DNA of 16,139 nt, from assembly GCA_016866635.1 (NCBI GenBank), contig VGLT01000004.1:1-16139 (forward strand), given 5' to 3'. How positions within the stretch are numbered: position 1 is the first letter of the stretch; each line of letters starts with the position of its first letter. This document shows positions 6,055-13,200 of this stretch, in pieces. Position numbers and translations under genes: made by a program. The notes below the pieces were generated by a model. The model did not search any database. It was not told where the DNA came from and was given only the letters and a program-made list of their open reading frames with translations. This DNA comes from Candidatus Uhrbacteria bacterium. GTDB taxonomy: Bacteria; Patescibacteriota; Patescibacteriia; 2-12-FULL-60-25.

Positions 6055-6753
6055 TTACGAATCTTCCAGCTGTAGTTCACTCACATCGATCAATCTCTGC
6101 GTCTCCTGAAGTTCTGGGTTGTACACCGTGTAGAACAACTCAATCAGACTCTGTGTATCAAGCTGCACGGCACTGAGAGACATGGAAGAAAGCCCAGAGC
6201 TGATCTGACTGACGCGTAACCCAAGATCAAATTTCTGCTTTTTAAAACGTTCTGCCGACAAATGAATGGCGAGACTCGGAGAAAAAATCTCTGTTAAACG
6301 CTGAAAAAATCCTTTTTGTTTATCATTTGCCGGATTCAGGGGCACAACTACAAAAAAACGTTTTTGCATGATCTCACCCAATTGAACAAGCTGTTTTACG
6401 AAATCACGATAATCGTGGATCTGCTTTTTTAATAAATCATTGGTCAGTGTTTTTTCATTTTCCGCCAATTGATTCATGTATTTATCAATATTCATCTTGC
6501 GTGACTGGATCACGACCTGAATCGGAAAATCTAATCCATTCAAAAACTGCATGTACGCTTGAACAATCGCGTTTTGTTCGTCTGCAGATTTTAGCGCAAA
6601 GTTTACGCTAGAGACCAACAAAACCGCTCGCAGGGTTCCATCCTTCATGATCACCGTGTCCTCGCGAATCTCCGCGATATCTAAAAACTTCTGTGAAGGA
6701 AGCCCTGGTTTTGACCCTGAAAGTTTTTTACTCTGCATAATCATCTTCTGCAT
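6055..6753 (-). CDS. TraC/VirB4 N-terminal-domain-like protein (no ATPase domain)
   Basis: 232 residues. The region at about 23-110 (FLDIAEIREDTVIMKDGTLR, then AVLLVSSVNFALKS, and LDFPIQVVIQSRKMNIDKYM) matches the start of TraC/VirB4 proteins, including the 'NFaLkS...EQ' and 'QsRk..id.Y' signatures. There is no Walker A or B motif, so it is a free-standing copy of the ATPase's N-domain. The adjacent VirB4 has its own N-domain, so this is not simply a split gene. A GGAGG ribosome binding site eight bases upstream fixes ATG 6753, which overlaps the end of the prgI-like gene by 26 bases. It probably acts as a membrane-proximal adaptor or scaffold for VirB4; that role is inferred. Confidence 0.77.
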   Translation of the reverse strand: MQKMIMQSKKLSGSKPGLPSQKFLDIAEIREDTVIMKDGTLRAVLLVSSVNFALKSADEQNAIVQAYMQFLNGLDFPIQVVIQSRKMNIDKYMNQLAENEKTLTNDLLKKQIHDYRDFVKQLVQLGEIMQKRFFVVVPLNPANDKQKGFFQRLTEIFSPSLAIHLSAERFKKQKFDLGLRVSQISSGLSSMSLSAVQLDTQSLIELFYTVYNPELQETQRLIDVSELQLEDS

Positions 6754-7171
6754 TATACACGCCTCCGGTATTTACCGTGAGGGCCATATCGCGCAAACGA
6801 GTCGTAGCGGGAGGGGGTTTACGGACATGTTTCGCCACGACTTCTTGTTTCTTTTCCACCAAGAGTCGTCGCAAATCTGAATCACTCAACTCCTTGTGCC
6901 ACACGCGGAGAGGCGGTCGTACGTTTGTTTGAAGAAAATTTACGAAAAAAATATGAAATGGCTGTCCATTGATGCGCACAAAGGCAAAGACCGCGCCGAT
7001 ACCCGCAGTGATGAGTCCAGCAAAAATAAGATAGACAAACTTCAAAATCGCATATTCAATAAAGATAACAAACACCGTCACCAACATAATCAAAAACTGC
7101 CGGACGGTGATCGGGCCCAAAATCTTGTCTTCGTTATCAATAAATTGTGGAACCACGAATTTCTCGGGCAT
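6728..7171 (-). CDS. PrgI family membrane protein (type IV secretion component)
   Basis: 147 residues. The N-terminus (KFVVPQFIDNEDKILGPITV) is the PrgI hallmark. Two membrane helices follow (about 24-42 and 47-66), then the conserved RINGQPFHIFFVNFL segment and VRPPLRVWHKE, and a polar tail of about 55 residues. PrgI-type proteins sit beside VirB4 and VirB6 in Gram-positive and CPR conjugation-like systems and are thought to correspond to the small inner-membrane VirB3-like part. The start at 7171 lies two bases after the preceding stop (TAG, CT, ATG). Its 3' end overlaps the TraC-N gene, with that gene's ribosome binding site in its last codons. The basic stretch before the tail (KHVRKPPPATTRLRD) is cytoplasmic by charge. 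Confidence 0.87.
   Translation of the reverse strand: MPEKFVVPQFIDNEDKILGPITVRQFLIMLVTVFVIFIEYAILKFVYLIFAGLITAGIGAVFAFVRINGQPFHIFFVNFLQTNVRPPLRVWHKELSDSDLRRLLVEKKQEVVAKHVRKPPPATTRLRDMALTVNTGGVYNAEDDYAE
6762..6766 (-). promoter_or_regulatory. Shine-Dalgarno site inside the prgI-like gene for the TraC-N gene
   Basis: GGAGG on the minus strand at 6766-6762, eight bases before ATG 6753. It is the strongest ribosome binding site in the window and sits within the last codons of the preceding gene, consistent with translational coupling through the 26-base overlap. Confidence 0.75.
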
Positions 7172-7173
7172 AG

Positions 7174-8778
7174 CTAAAACTGTATTTCACTGTTCAGCTT
7201 AATGATAGCACTTAGTTCTTCTGGTGTCGGCAGGGATGGGTCTTTGGCTCGCTTTTCTACCACAAGTTCTGCCACGGGTTTGCCAGCGGCAAAACTCTGT
7301 GCGACCAGTGTCAGGTACTGTTTTTGCAATGGAGACTGTCTCCACGCCTCGATCCCCTCCGTCCAGCGATCAAAGGATTCATTTTTCAGCGTTTCAAATT
7401 TTTGCCGAAGTTTTTCTATTGCCTGATTTGGATCCTTAGAGAGACGACGAAACTCCGCCAATGTAATACCCGCCAGCTCCTCACCAAGACCAACCAATTT
7501 GACAGGGGCTTGAATGGTATCAACGTTGAGAGGTTTAGGTGGAGGAACATTGGTGGCTTGTGGAGGAACAGCGGCGGGGTTCATCGCCATTGCTTTAGCC
7601 GCTTCAAACTGCTTGCGCAACAATTCCTCCGGACGCACTTGCTGAATTTTTTCCTGAAACCATTTTGCATGTTCCTCGCTTTCTCGCTTCTTTCTCTCTT
7701 CAACCTTGGTTTGCTGAGCGGCCAGGGTCTCGTCAATCCGTTTTTTCTCCTCCTCCTCGATAGGAATGCGATGCCCCGTATACATTTGTTCGATGATACT
7801 CGCGACACGCTCGACCTGCTCTGCGGATAATTCGACTCCGCCGACCTTAGCCTCACGTTCCAGAATGGACTTGGTTTGAATGGCACTGCGCACATCACGC
7901 AGACGCGTGGAAATAACGTTGCGCAAACGTTTTTGAATGTATTCCTCAAGTTGTGGTAAAGCGATTTGTTGCATGGTCTGCTCGACCACTTCATCAATCA
8001 TCATCCTCTCCCCCGTTGGCCCGCTCGCCGCTGTTGCCTTGACCTCTTCCTCATCGCCAAGCTCGGAACCCGGAGCCCTAGAATCTGGCATTCCGCGATC
8101 CGCGTTTCGCGTCTCGCTTTCCCTCTGTTTACTCGTCAGCCAATCTGCATATTCTTGTTCAGACAAAACTTGGGTGGTGAATAAAAACGCCACCATCGTT
8201 TCACAAAATTGATCTGCTTGATCCTTACTTAAACCAATTCCCCCATCGCCCTGTGAGCGCTGGAGCATCTCTTTCATCTGCTCAATCGTGCGCACACCCT
8301 TAATGTAGGAAATGAATAACTCACGCAAACGGCGCAACATCTCCTCAGCCAAAATACTCAACTTGGCCTGTGAGGCAATCCGACGAACACCAGCACCATA
8401 AGAAACAGGTCTAAGTGAAATGCGTGGAATAGCCTGAATATCCCCCATGGACATACCGAGTTCCTGCAATCGACCTTCCACATCCCAAAACACAAGATCA
8501 GCTAATGGGAGAACAACATAAAAGAGAACGGCGCGCTCGACATCTTCAGGCTTGCGATCCCCCGCTAGCGCCTTAATCCGATCACGGAATTCCTGGCGCG
8601 CAAGATTGGTAAACACCAAATCCCACACCACATCCATGACTCGATCCCAGGCGTCGTTGTCGTAGGAGAGCTTGTCTTGAGCAATGGACTCGTTCTTGCT
8701 TTCCTTCGTATCAAGCAAATACTCCTGCACGGATGCGGGAGATTGCTCAAAATTCGCTAACCAAGTCCTCCGATCCAT
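7174..8778 (-). CDS. Soluble coiled-coil protein of the type IV secretion-like operon, function unknown
   Basis: 534 residues with no signal peptide or membrane helix, so probably cytoplasmic. An N-terminal helical domain (about 1-215, FYVVLPLADLVFWDVEGRLQ and similar) is followed by an acidic disordered linker (about 220-260) and a second helical part with a highly charged coiled coil (about 340-400). After a proline-rich hinge (about 403-425) comes a C-terminal domain containing LAEFRRLSKDP and IEAWRQSPLQKQYL. I recognise no catalytic motif. Position between the VirB6-like and PrgI-like genes, with two-base gaps on either side, argues for a structural or regulatory partner of the secretion machine. 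The linker is encoded by a heptamer repeat array (8090-8117), which suggests it was created or enlarged by repeat insertion. Confidence 0.65.
   Translation of the reverse strand: MDRRTWLANFEQSPASVQEYLLDTKESKNESIAQDKLSYDNDAWDRVMDVVWDLVFTNLARQEFRDRIKALAGDRKPEDVERAVLFYVVLPLADLVFWDVEGRLQELGMSMGDIQAIPRISLRPVSYGAGVRRIASQAKLSILAEEMLRRLRELFISYIKGVRTIEQMKEMLQRSQGDGGIGLSKDQADQFCETMVAFLFTTQVLSEQEYADWLTSKQRESETRNADRGMPDSRAPGSELGDEEEVKATAASGPTGERMMIDEVVEQTMQQIALPQLEEYIQKRLRNVISTRLRDVRSAIQTKSILEREAKVGGVELSAEQVERVASIIEQMYTGHRIPIEEEEKKRIDETLAAQQTKVEERKKRESEEHAKWFQEKIQQVRPEELLRKQFEAAKAMAMNPAAVPPQATNVPPPKPLNVDTIQAPVKLVGLGEELAGITLAEFRRLSKDPNQAIEKLRQKFETLKNESFDRWTEGIEAWRQSPLQKQYLTLVAQSFAAGKPVAELVVEKRAKDPSLPTPEELSAIIKLNSEIQF
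8090..8117. repeat. Intragenic degenerate heptamer array, four units (28 bp)
   Basis: Four 7-base units start at 8090, 8097, 8104 and 8111 on the plus strand, consensus GTTYCGC. The third unit fits exactly and each of the others has one mismatch. Next to it, 8061-8089 shows a weaker seven-base rhythm (CTCGGAA-like and CCCGGAG-like steps). The array lies within the 534-residue protein gene and encodes a low-complexity linker (SETRNADRG and following). Period seven is not a multiple of three, so protein repetition does not explain it. Confidence 0.75.
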
Positions 8779-8780
8779 AG

Positions 8781-11702
8781 TTAATCACGATAAATAATCT
8801 TTCGGTAAGCTGCCGGAGCCGCTTCTTCTCCGGTCGCTGAATTTTTTCTTCGAGGGAGGTTTTTTTGTGCTTGATCCATAACCCGCTTGACCGCCTTTTC
8901 TAAATCCGAAAGCGTTTCTTTTCTGGCTAATCTCTTATCAATATCAATCATGAGATCCGCTCCTACGGTCAGCACCTGCTGAAGCATCCTTTCATTACGC
9001 TTGCCTAGCCGATCCAAATTTTGACGATTAGACAAAACCTCCATACCTCCATCGAAACCCGCAATGATCTTCATGCGCTCTGGAGTCGACATCCCAGACC
9101 CCTGCACCTGACTACCAATATCTGTCGTATGATTTAAAATGGACTTTAAATCATCATCAGACACTCGACCTGTTACCGGATCAGCCTTTGTCGTAAGAGT
9201 TCCCAATTCCATATTAATAGCTTCCCCATAGCTATCCACCACTGCATTTCTGTATTCCGGTCCATTCTGGGCTGCAAGTGCCATTTGTTCATCCATAGAC
9301 ATATTGGGTAGCGTCGTCGTGATAGTGCTCATAACGGCAGGATCTGAAAATTCATGCCCTCCAAGGCTCGACACCGCTGTCTTTGCTCTCCCAACAGAAG
9401 CCCTATAATCACTGACTGCCTTTTGCTCTGGGGCGCTTCTAACGCGTCCGGATTTTGGATCATATAAGAATGATTTTCCTGATTTGACGTCTTTCTGAAG
9501 CATCAAATTATTCATATCATTCCTGGTGACAGTTTTCCCAGCGCCAGCTTCACCCTCAACATAATTAAACAATGCTCCCACGTTATCTCCCAGCATCGTT
9601 CCTTCGTGCTTCTCCAGAAATGCTCGTTTCTTTGCCGAATCAACACCGATAAAGTTACCTTTATCATCCCTAATAAAAGCATCAGACAAGTATGCGGATG
9701 TACTTGCGCGCGATAATGCATCGGCTGACAAACCCTCCTTCCACTTTGGATCGAGATTCTTTTTCTGAATGAGAGCTTCACGATCCTCATCGTTCATAAT
9801 GAGAGACGGATTCGCTTCCAGTAACTTGTCCATCTCTCCAACCTTATCGCTCATGCCCAATTTCTTATAGCCTTCTTTAGCGGAAGCAAGGTGACCAGCT
9901 GTCGCGGCCGCCACATCCGACATCGCTCGGGCAGTTGCTTCGCGTTTTGCTTCCATTGGATCCATTTTAGGATTCGCCTTAAGTAATGCGTCTTCATGTT
10001 CTTTTGCTTTCTTCTTCGTCTGGTCTGCTTGCGATTTCTCAGAACCTAAATCAGCATACAAATTGGCCTGCTTCTGTTTTTCCGCTTTCGTGATGCTTGG
10101 CAAAATATTGGACTTGGCCATGACGAGTTTTTCATCGTAACTCAGGTCCTTCAAATCCTTTTCTTTGGCTTCTAGGTTCTTTTTGACACGCTCATTATCA
10201 ATCTTTTTCATCTTAACAAGCGGACTTGCGAGAGCTGCACCGCCGATCGCACCCAGAATTCTTGCACCCTTGTTATCTGATTGCTGCATTTTCCCAATTC
10301 CCTTGAGTAATTTCCCAGCACCAAACCCACCCGCCGCAATCCCACCGGCTTTAGCCCATCCAGCCGGCACTGTCACTGGTTTTGCAAACTGGCGGCCGGC
10401 AAATCGTACGGCGCCCTCCGTTCGGCTTTTAACTGCCGCGGCAAATTTTCCCATGGTCGATCCCATCCCCTGTGACGCCTCCATAGCCGCGTCTAATCCT
10501 AGCAACATCATGGCAATCGCAATGATAAATGAGGCGATCCCCTGGCTGTTACCAATTTGGCTCAAAAATCCTCCTGCATTTCCTTTATCCGCACCAAATA
10601 ATCCCAAACTCTGGGAAAACGCTCCTGATCCAGCGGTTTCTTGAACTGTTGCTAATGTGAGCCAAAGAAAAAAAGCAATGATTGGCCCTCCGGCTAGCAT
10701 CGTCGAGAGGCGAGACCAATATTTGGTCGTAAATGCGCTCATTCCTTTTTGAAGCTTTGCAGGAACGGCTAGTTCAAAAAGCGCGATGGGCGAAAAAATC
10801 AACGCAATCCATAAACCAACGACGCGAGCAATGATGTAGCCAATAAACATGACCAATACCCCAACGGTAATGATCAACAAAATCACGGCCAACATGTATG
10901 ACAAGAGAACATTGAGTGCGGTAGCCGCAACCTCTCCCGATCCGCCCGTGGTACTTTCTGCCACCTGCAAATATTGAGCTAGTCCTAAGGCTTGCACAAA
11001 GTTTCCTGCACCCGCCTGATAAAACGCGTTCACAAAGGTCAACATGACGACCTGTGAAAAATCAATCAGGAGTTGGATCAGGGTACGTGAAAAATTTATT
11101 AAGACCGCGATGAGTAATAATTTAGGAAGAACCTTAGTGTAGTGAAAGTCGCTGTGATACTGCAAAATCGTGGAGAAGGCAGAAACAAGGATAATCACGA
11201 TAAAAAACATGTTGCAAATGTCACGCACAATCTTCCAACCCATCTCGACCGGTGTTGCGTTCGCGAAGTCATTATATTTGGCAAACGCTAATAGAATTTC
11301 TATCAAGATAAAAATAATCAAACTGAGCAACTTAATGATCAATCCAAGGAACCAAGTAAAAATATCAACAACAAAACAGACGATCGATGCCCCCGGGTTG
11401 CTCAGAATGCTGACATTTTTACAGTTCACACCCGCCTCCTTTGGAACCGTAGCTTTTGCCTTCTCTTCCTCTGCCTTCTTTTTTTCTGCTTCTTCTGTTT
11501 TTTTCTTTATTTCCTGGAGAGATTCTTCGGGTTTTTCTACTGCAACAACGTTCAACGATTTTAACTTCACAATCTCCCCCTCAACTGAAAACGTCTTTGG
11601 AAGAAAAACAGAAGAAACCAGAACCAGCGCAAATAACACCAACAAAAAGCGTTTTACATTAAAAAAATGCATCGCCTGTAAAAACTTCTTCATAACAAGC
11701 AC
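8781..11702 (-). CDS. VirB6/TrbL-like polytopic membrane protein with large soluble C-terminal region
   Basis: 973 residues from GTG 11702 (970 from ATG 11693). An N-terminal signal or anchor helix (about 17-35) is followed by a K/E-rich coiled segment (about 55-85). About seven or eight more membrane helices lie between 105 and 405, including IVRDICNMFFIVIILVSAF, RVVGLWIALIFSPIALFEL and LAGGPIIAFFLWLTL. A Gly/Ala-rich amphipathic stretch follows (about 410-510), then a hydrophilic region of about 460 residues with no recognised domain. The layout matches VirB6/TrbL-type channel proteins in conjugation-like operons, and the position at the head of the operon with VirB4 and PrgI supports this. 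The GTG start is preferred because an extended -10 promoter puts +1 exactly on it. Longer forms starting further upstream would cross the promoter and repeat array. The stop (8781-8783) is two bases from the next ATG. Confidence 0.8.
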   Translation of the reverse strand: MLVMKKFLQAMHFFNVKRFLLVLFALVLVSSVFLPKTFSVEGEIVKLKSLNVVAVEKPEESLQEIKKKTEEAEKKKAEEEKAKATVPKEAGVNCKNVSILSNPGASIVCFVVDIFTWFLGLIIKLLSLIIFILIEILLAFAKYNDFANATPVEMGWKIVRDICNMFFIVIILVSAFSTILQYHSDFHYTKVLPKLLLIAVLINFSRTLIQLLIDFSQVVMLTFVNAFYQAGAGNFVQALGLAQYLQVAESTTGGSGEVAATALNVLLSYMLAVILLIITVGVLVMFIGYIIARVVGLWIALIFSPIALFELAVPAKLQKGMSAFTTKYWSRLSTMLAGGPIIAFFLWLTLATVQETAGSGAFSQSLGLFGADKGNAGGFLSQIGNSQGIASFIIAIAMMLLGLDAAMEASQGMGSTMGKFAAAVKSRTEGAVRFAGRQFAKPVTVPAGWAKAGGIAAGGFGAGKLLKGIGKMQQSDNKGARILGAIGGAALASPLVKMKKIDNERVKKNLEAKEKDLKDLSYDEKLVMAKSNILPSITKAEKQKQANLYADLGSEKSQADQTKKKAKEHEDALLKANPKMDPMEAKREATARAMSDVAAATAGHLASAKEGYKKLGMSDKVGEMDKLLEANPSLIMNDEDREALIQKKNLDPKWKEGLSADALSRASTSAYLSDAFIRDDKGNFIGVDSAKKRAFLEKHEGTMLGDNVGALFNYVEGEAGAGKTVTRNDMNNLMLQKDVKSGKSFLYDPKSGRVRSAPEQKAVSDYRASVGRAKTAVSSLGGHEFSDPAVMSTITTTLPNMSMDEQMALAAQNGPEYRNAVVDSYGEAINMELGTLTTKADPVTGRVSDDDLKSILNHTTDIGSQVQGSGMSTPERMKIIAGFDGGMEVLSNRQNLDRLGKRNERMLQQVLTVGADLMIDIDKRLARKETLSDLEKAVKRVMDQAQKNLPRRKNSATGEEAAPAAYRKIIYRD

Positions 11703-11717
11703 GAAGTCATTATAGCA
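11703..11717 (-). promoter_or_regulatory. Extended -10 promoter of the type IV secretion-like operon, leaderless GTG start
   Basis: On the minus strand, TG (11717-11716), C, perfect TATAAT (11714-11709), six bases GACTTC, then GTG at 11702, in frame with ATG 11693. Predicted +1 is the G of this GTG. No -35 hexamer better than 3 of 6 was found. The TG of the extended element is supplied by the last unit of the adjoining heptamer array. Confidence 0.68.
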
Positions 11718-11743
11718 TGAAACATGAAGCATGAAACATGGGT
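11716..11743. repeat. Degenerate heptamer tandem array, four units (28 bp), between divergent promoters
   Basis: Units start at 11716, 11723, 11730 and 11737. Units 1 and 3 are CATGAAA, unit 2 is CATGAAG, and unit 4 keeps only CATG (CATGGGT). It lies exactly between the minus-strand extended -10 (11709-11717) and the likely plus-strand -35 (11743-11748), so it makes up the upstream region of both divergent operons. Confidence 0.85.
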
Positions 11744-11778
11744 TGCCTCTGTGGAAAAAAACTGTTAGGCTGACTACA
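11743..11778 (+). promoter_or_regulatory. Possible promoter of the LCP gene
   Basis: TTGCCT at 11743-11748 (4 of 6 matches to TTGACA), 17-base spacer, and TAGGCT at 11766-11771 preceded by TGT (an extended -10 context, but only 3 of 6 matches in the hexamer). Predicted +1 near 11778 would leave a four-base leader before ATG 11782, again with no room for a ribosome binding site. Confidence 0.4.
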
Positions 11779-11781
11779 CAC

Positions 11782-13200
11782 ATGTTTAAAAAAGATCCGC
11801 CCTTGCACATCAATTTTGTTGATCAATCGACAGAACGCCGCGCACGCCGCCAAACGTATTTGGTGGCCGTTGTTTTTGTGCTCGTGGTTGCTGTGATAGC
11901 GGCTATTGGTGCCAATGCGTCGTATCGAGCGGCCAATCGTGGAACAACTATTTTATCGGAGATACAACATGTCCCAGGTATTGCAGGGGTACGACGGCTC
12001 GTCCTCGGAACGGACACAGAAAAAAGCCCGGTCCAAAAAACAGCATTTACACTTTTATTACTTGGCGTTGGTGGCGATGGGCACAACGGCCCACAACTCA
12101 CGGATACCATTTTACTTGCCTCAGTCGATCTTAAGGAAAAACGGATCGCGATGGTATCGATTCCGCGAGACATGGCCTATCCTCTAGGTGGAGGTCAGTT
12201 TGAAAAAATCAATTCGGTTAATGCCTACGCGGAAGAAGCGCATCCGGGGGAAGGAGCTGTACGCACAGCCGAAGCATTTTCTAAACTTCTTGAAACACCT
12301 ATCGACCATGTCATCCGCGTTGACTTTAGAGGTTTTGCCAAATTCATCGATGCTATTGGCGGAGTTGAAATCGATGTCCCGCAAGGATTTACTGATCCAC
12401 AATTCCCAACGACCGATGACAAGTGGATGACCGTGTCATTTAAAAAAGGTGTTCAGCGCATGGATGGAGCAACCGCGTTGACGTACGTGCGGTCGCGACA
12501 TGGCAATAATGGGGAGGGATCAGATTTTGCACGAAGTCGTCGTCAACAATTAGTTTTGTTAGCGGTACGCAAAAAACTTTTATCCATTGGAACGCTGGGA
12601 AATCCTACCAAAATCGCAGAGATCTACGCTGTTCTCAGCAAACACATTCAAACAGATTTAAGCCCATGGGATATTTTGACTCTCGCGCCACGCGCGGCGG
12701 ATTTATCGATGGAAAAAGTCACGACACATGTACTGACAGATGCGCCGGATGGCGAGTTGGTTTCGGCAACCGTCAATGGGGCCTATATGCTATTTCCCCG
12801 CAAGCAGGATTGGTCAGAAATTCGCACCATCGCGCAAAATCCATTTGCGATGAGACAGGCGACAACGACCGCCGTGGTCGCACCGGTTGAGATCGCTCAA
12901 ATTGAAATTAAAAATGGAACGGCTCGGACAGGTTTTGCGGCGCAAATTGCCGCTTCTCTGGAAAAACAAGGATTTGAGGTTGGAGCCTTTGGCAATGCTG
13001 TTCAACGCGGGTATGAACGAACGGTGATTTATGACCTAACGGGTGGAAAAAAACCAACCTCGCTGGCTCGTTTGCGCAAACTACTCGATGCAAGCGTCTC
13101 TTTTAGTCACACCCTTGTCACGGAGAAGGTTTTGTCTAATAATACGGACTTCCTCGTGATTCTTGGGGAAGCGAGCTATTCCATGGTTGGGAAGTGGTAA
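11782..13200 (+). CDS. LytR-CpsA-Psr (LCP) family cell-wall polymer ligase with LytR_C domain
   Basis: 472 residues from ATG 11782. A short cytoplasmic tail and one membrane helix (about 26-44) are followed by an LCP domain (about 85-270) with TDTILLASVD (108-117), IPRD (127-130) and the lipid-phosphate site YVRSRHGNNGEGSDFARSRR (235-254). A C-terminal LytR_C domain (about 373-463, starting IEIKNGTARTG) follows. LCP enzymes act outside the membrane, moving polymers from undecaprenyl-phosphate carriers onto peptidoglycan or other acceptors using arginines that bind the pyrophosphate. The start at 11782 gives the normal short basic N-terminus. An in-frame ATG at 11731 lies inside the repeat array and is unlikely. 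The gene is divergent from the secretion operon and runs into der with no terminator. Confidence 0.93.
   Translation: MFKKDPPLHINFVDQSTERRARRQTYLVAVVFVLVVAVIAAIGANASYRAANRGTTILSEIQHVPGIAGVRRLVLGTDTEKSPVQKTAFTLLLLGVGGDGHNGPQLTDTILLASVDLKEKRIAMVSIPRDMAYPLGGGQFEKINSVNAYAEEAHPGEGAVRTAEAFSKLLETPIDHVIRVDFRGFAKFIDAIGGVEIDVPQGFTDPQFPTTDDKWMTVSFKKGVQRMDGATALTYVRSRHGNNGEGSDFARSRRQQLVLLAVRKKLLSIGTLGNPTKIAEIYAVLSKHIQTDLSPWDILTLAPRAADLSMEKVTTHVLTDAPDGELVSATVNGAYMLFPRKQDWSEIRTIAQNPFAMRQATTTAVVAPVEIAQIEIKNGTARTGFAAQIAASLEKQGFEVGAFGNAVQRGYERTVIYDLTGGKKPTSLARLRKLLDASVSFSHTLVTEKVLSNNTDFLVILGEASYSMVGKW

Noticed and set aside
6746..6757. TATAAT near the end of the prgI-like gene as another leaderless promoter
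   Set aside because: The hexamer overlaps the ATG at 6753, which already has a strong Shine-Dalgarno site. It lacks the TGn extension and would put +1 one base before the in-frame ATG 6744, so the fit is not exact.
10165..10644. 159-codon open frame on the plus strand opposite the VirB6-like gene
   Set aside because: It lies wholly antisense to well-supported membrane-protein coding sequence. Its Pro/Ala-rich composition is the expected mirror of Gly/Ala-rich helices, and it has no promoter, ribosome binding site or known domain.
11170..11715. 181-codon open frame on the plus strand opposite the start of the VirB6-like gene
   Set aside because: It is antisense to the signal anchor and K/E coiled segment of the real gene, rich in Ser/Phe as a mirror of that sequence, with no start signals.
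11731..11781. ATG 11731 as the start of the LCP protein
   Set aside because: It falls inside the heptamer array and upstream of the likely -10 and +1. The 17 extra residues do not resemble an LCP N-terminus.
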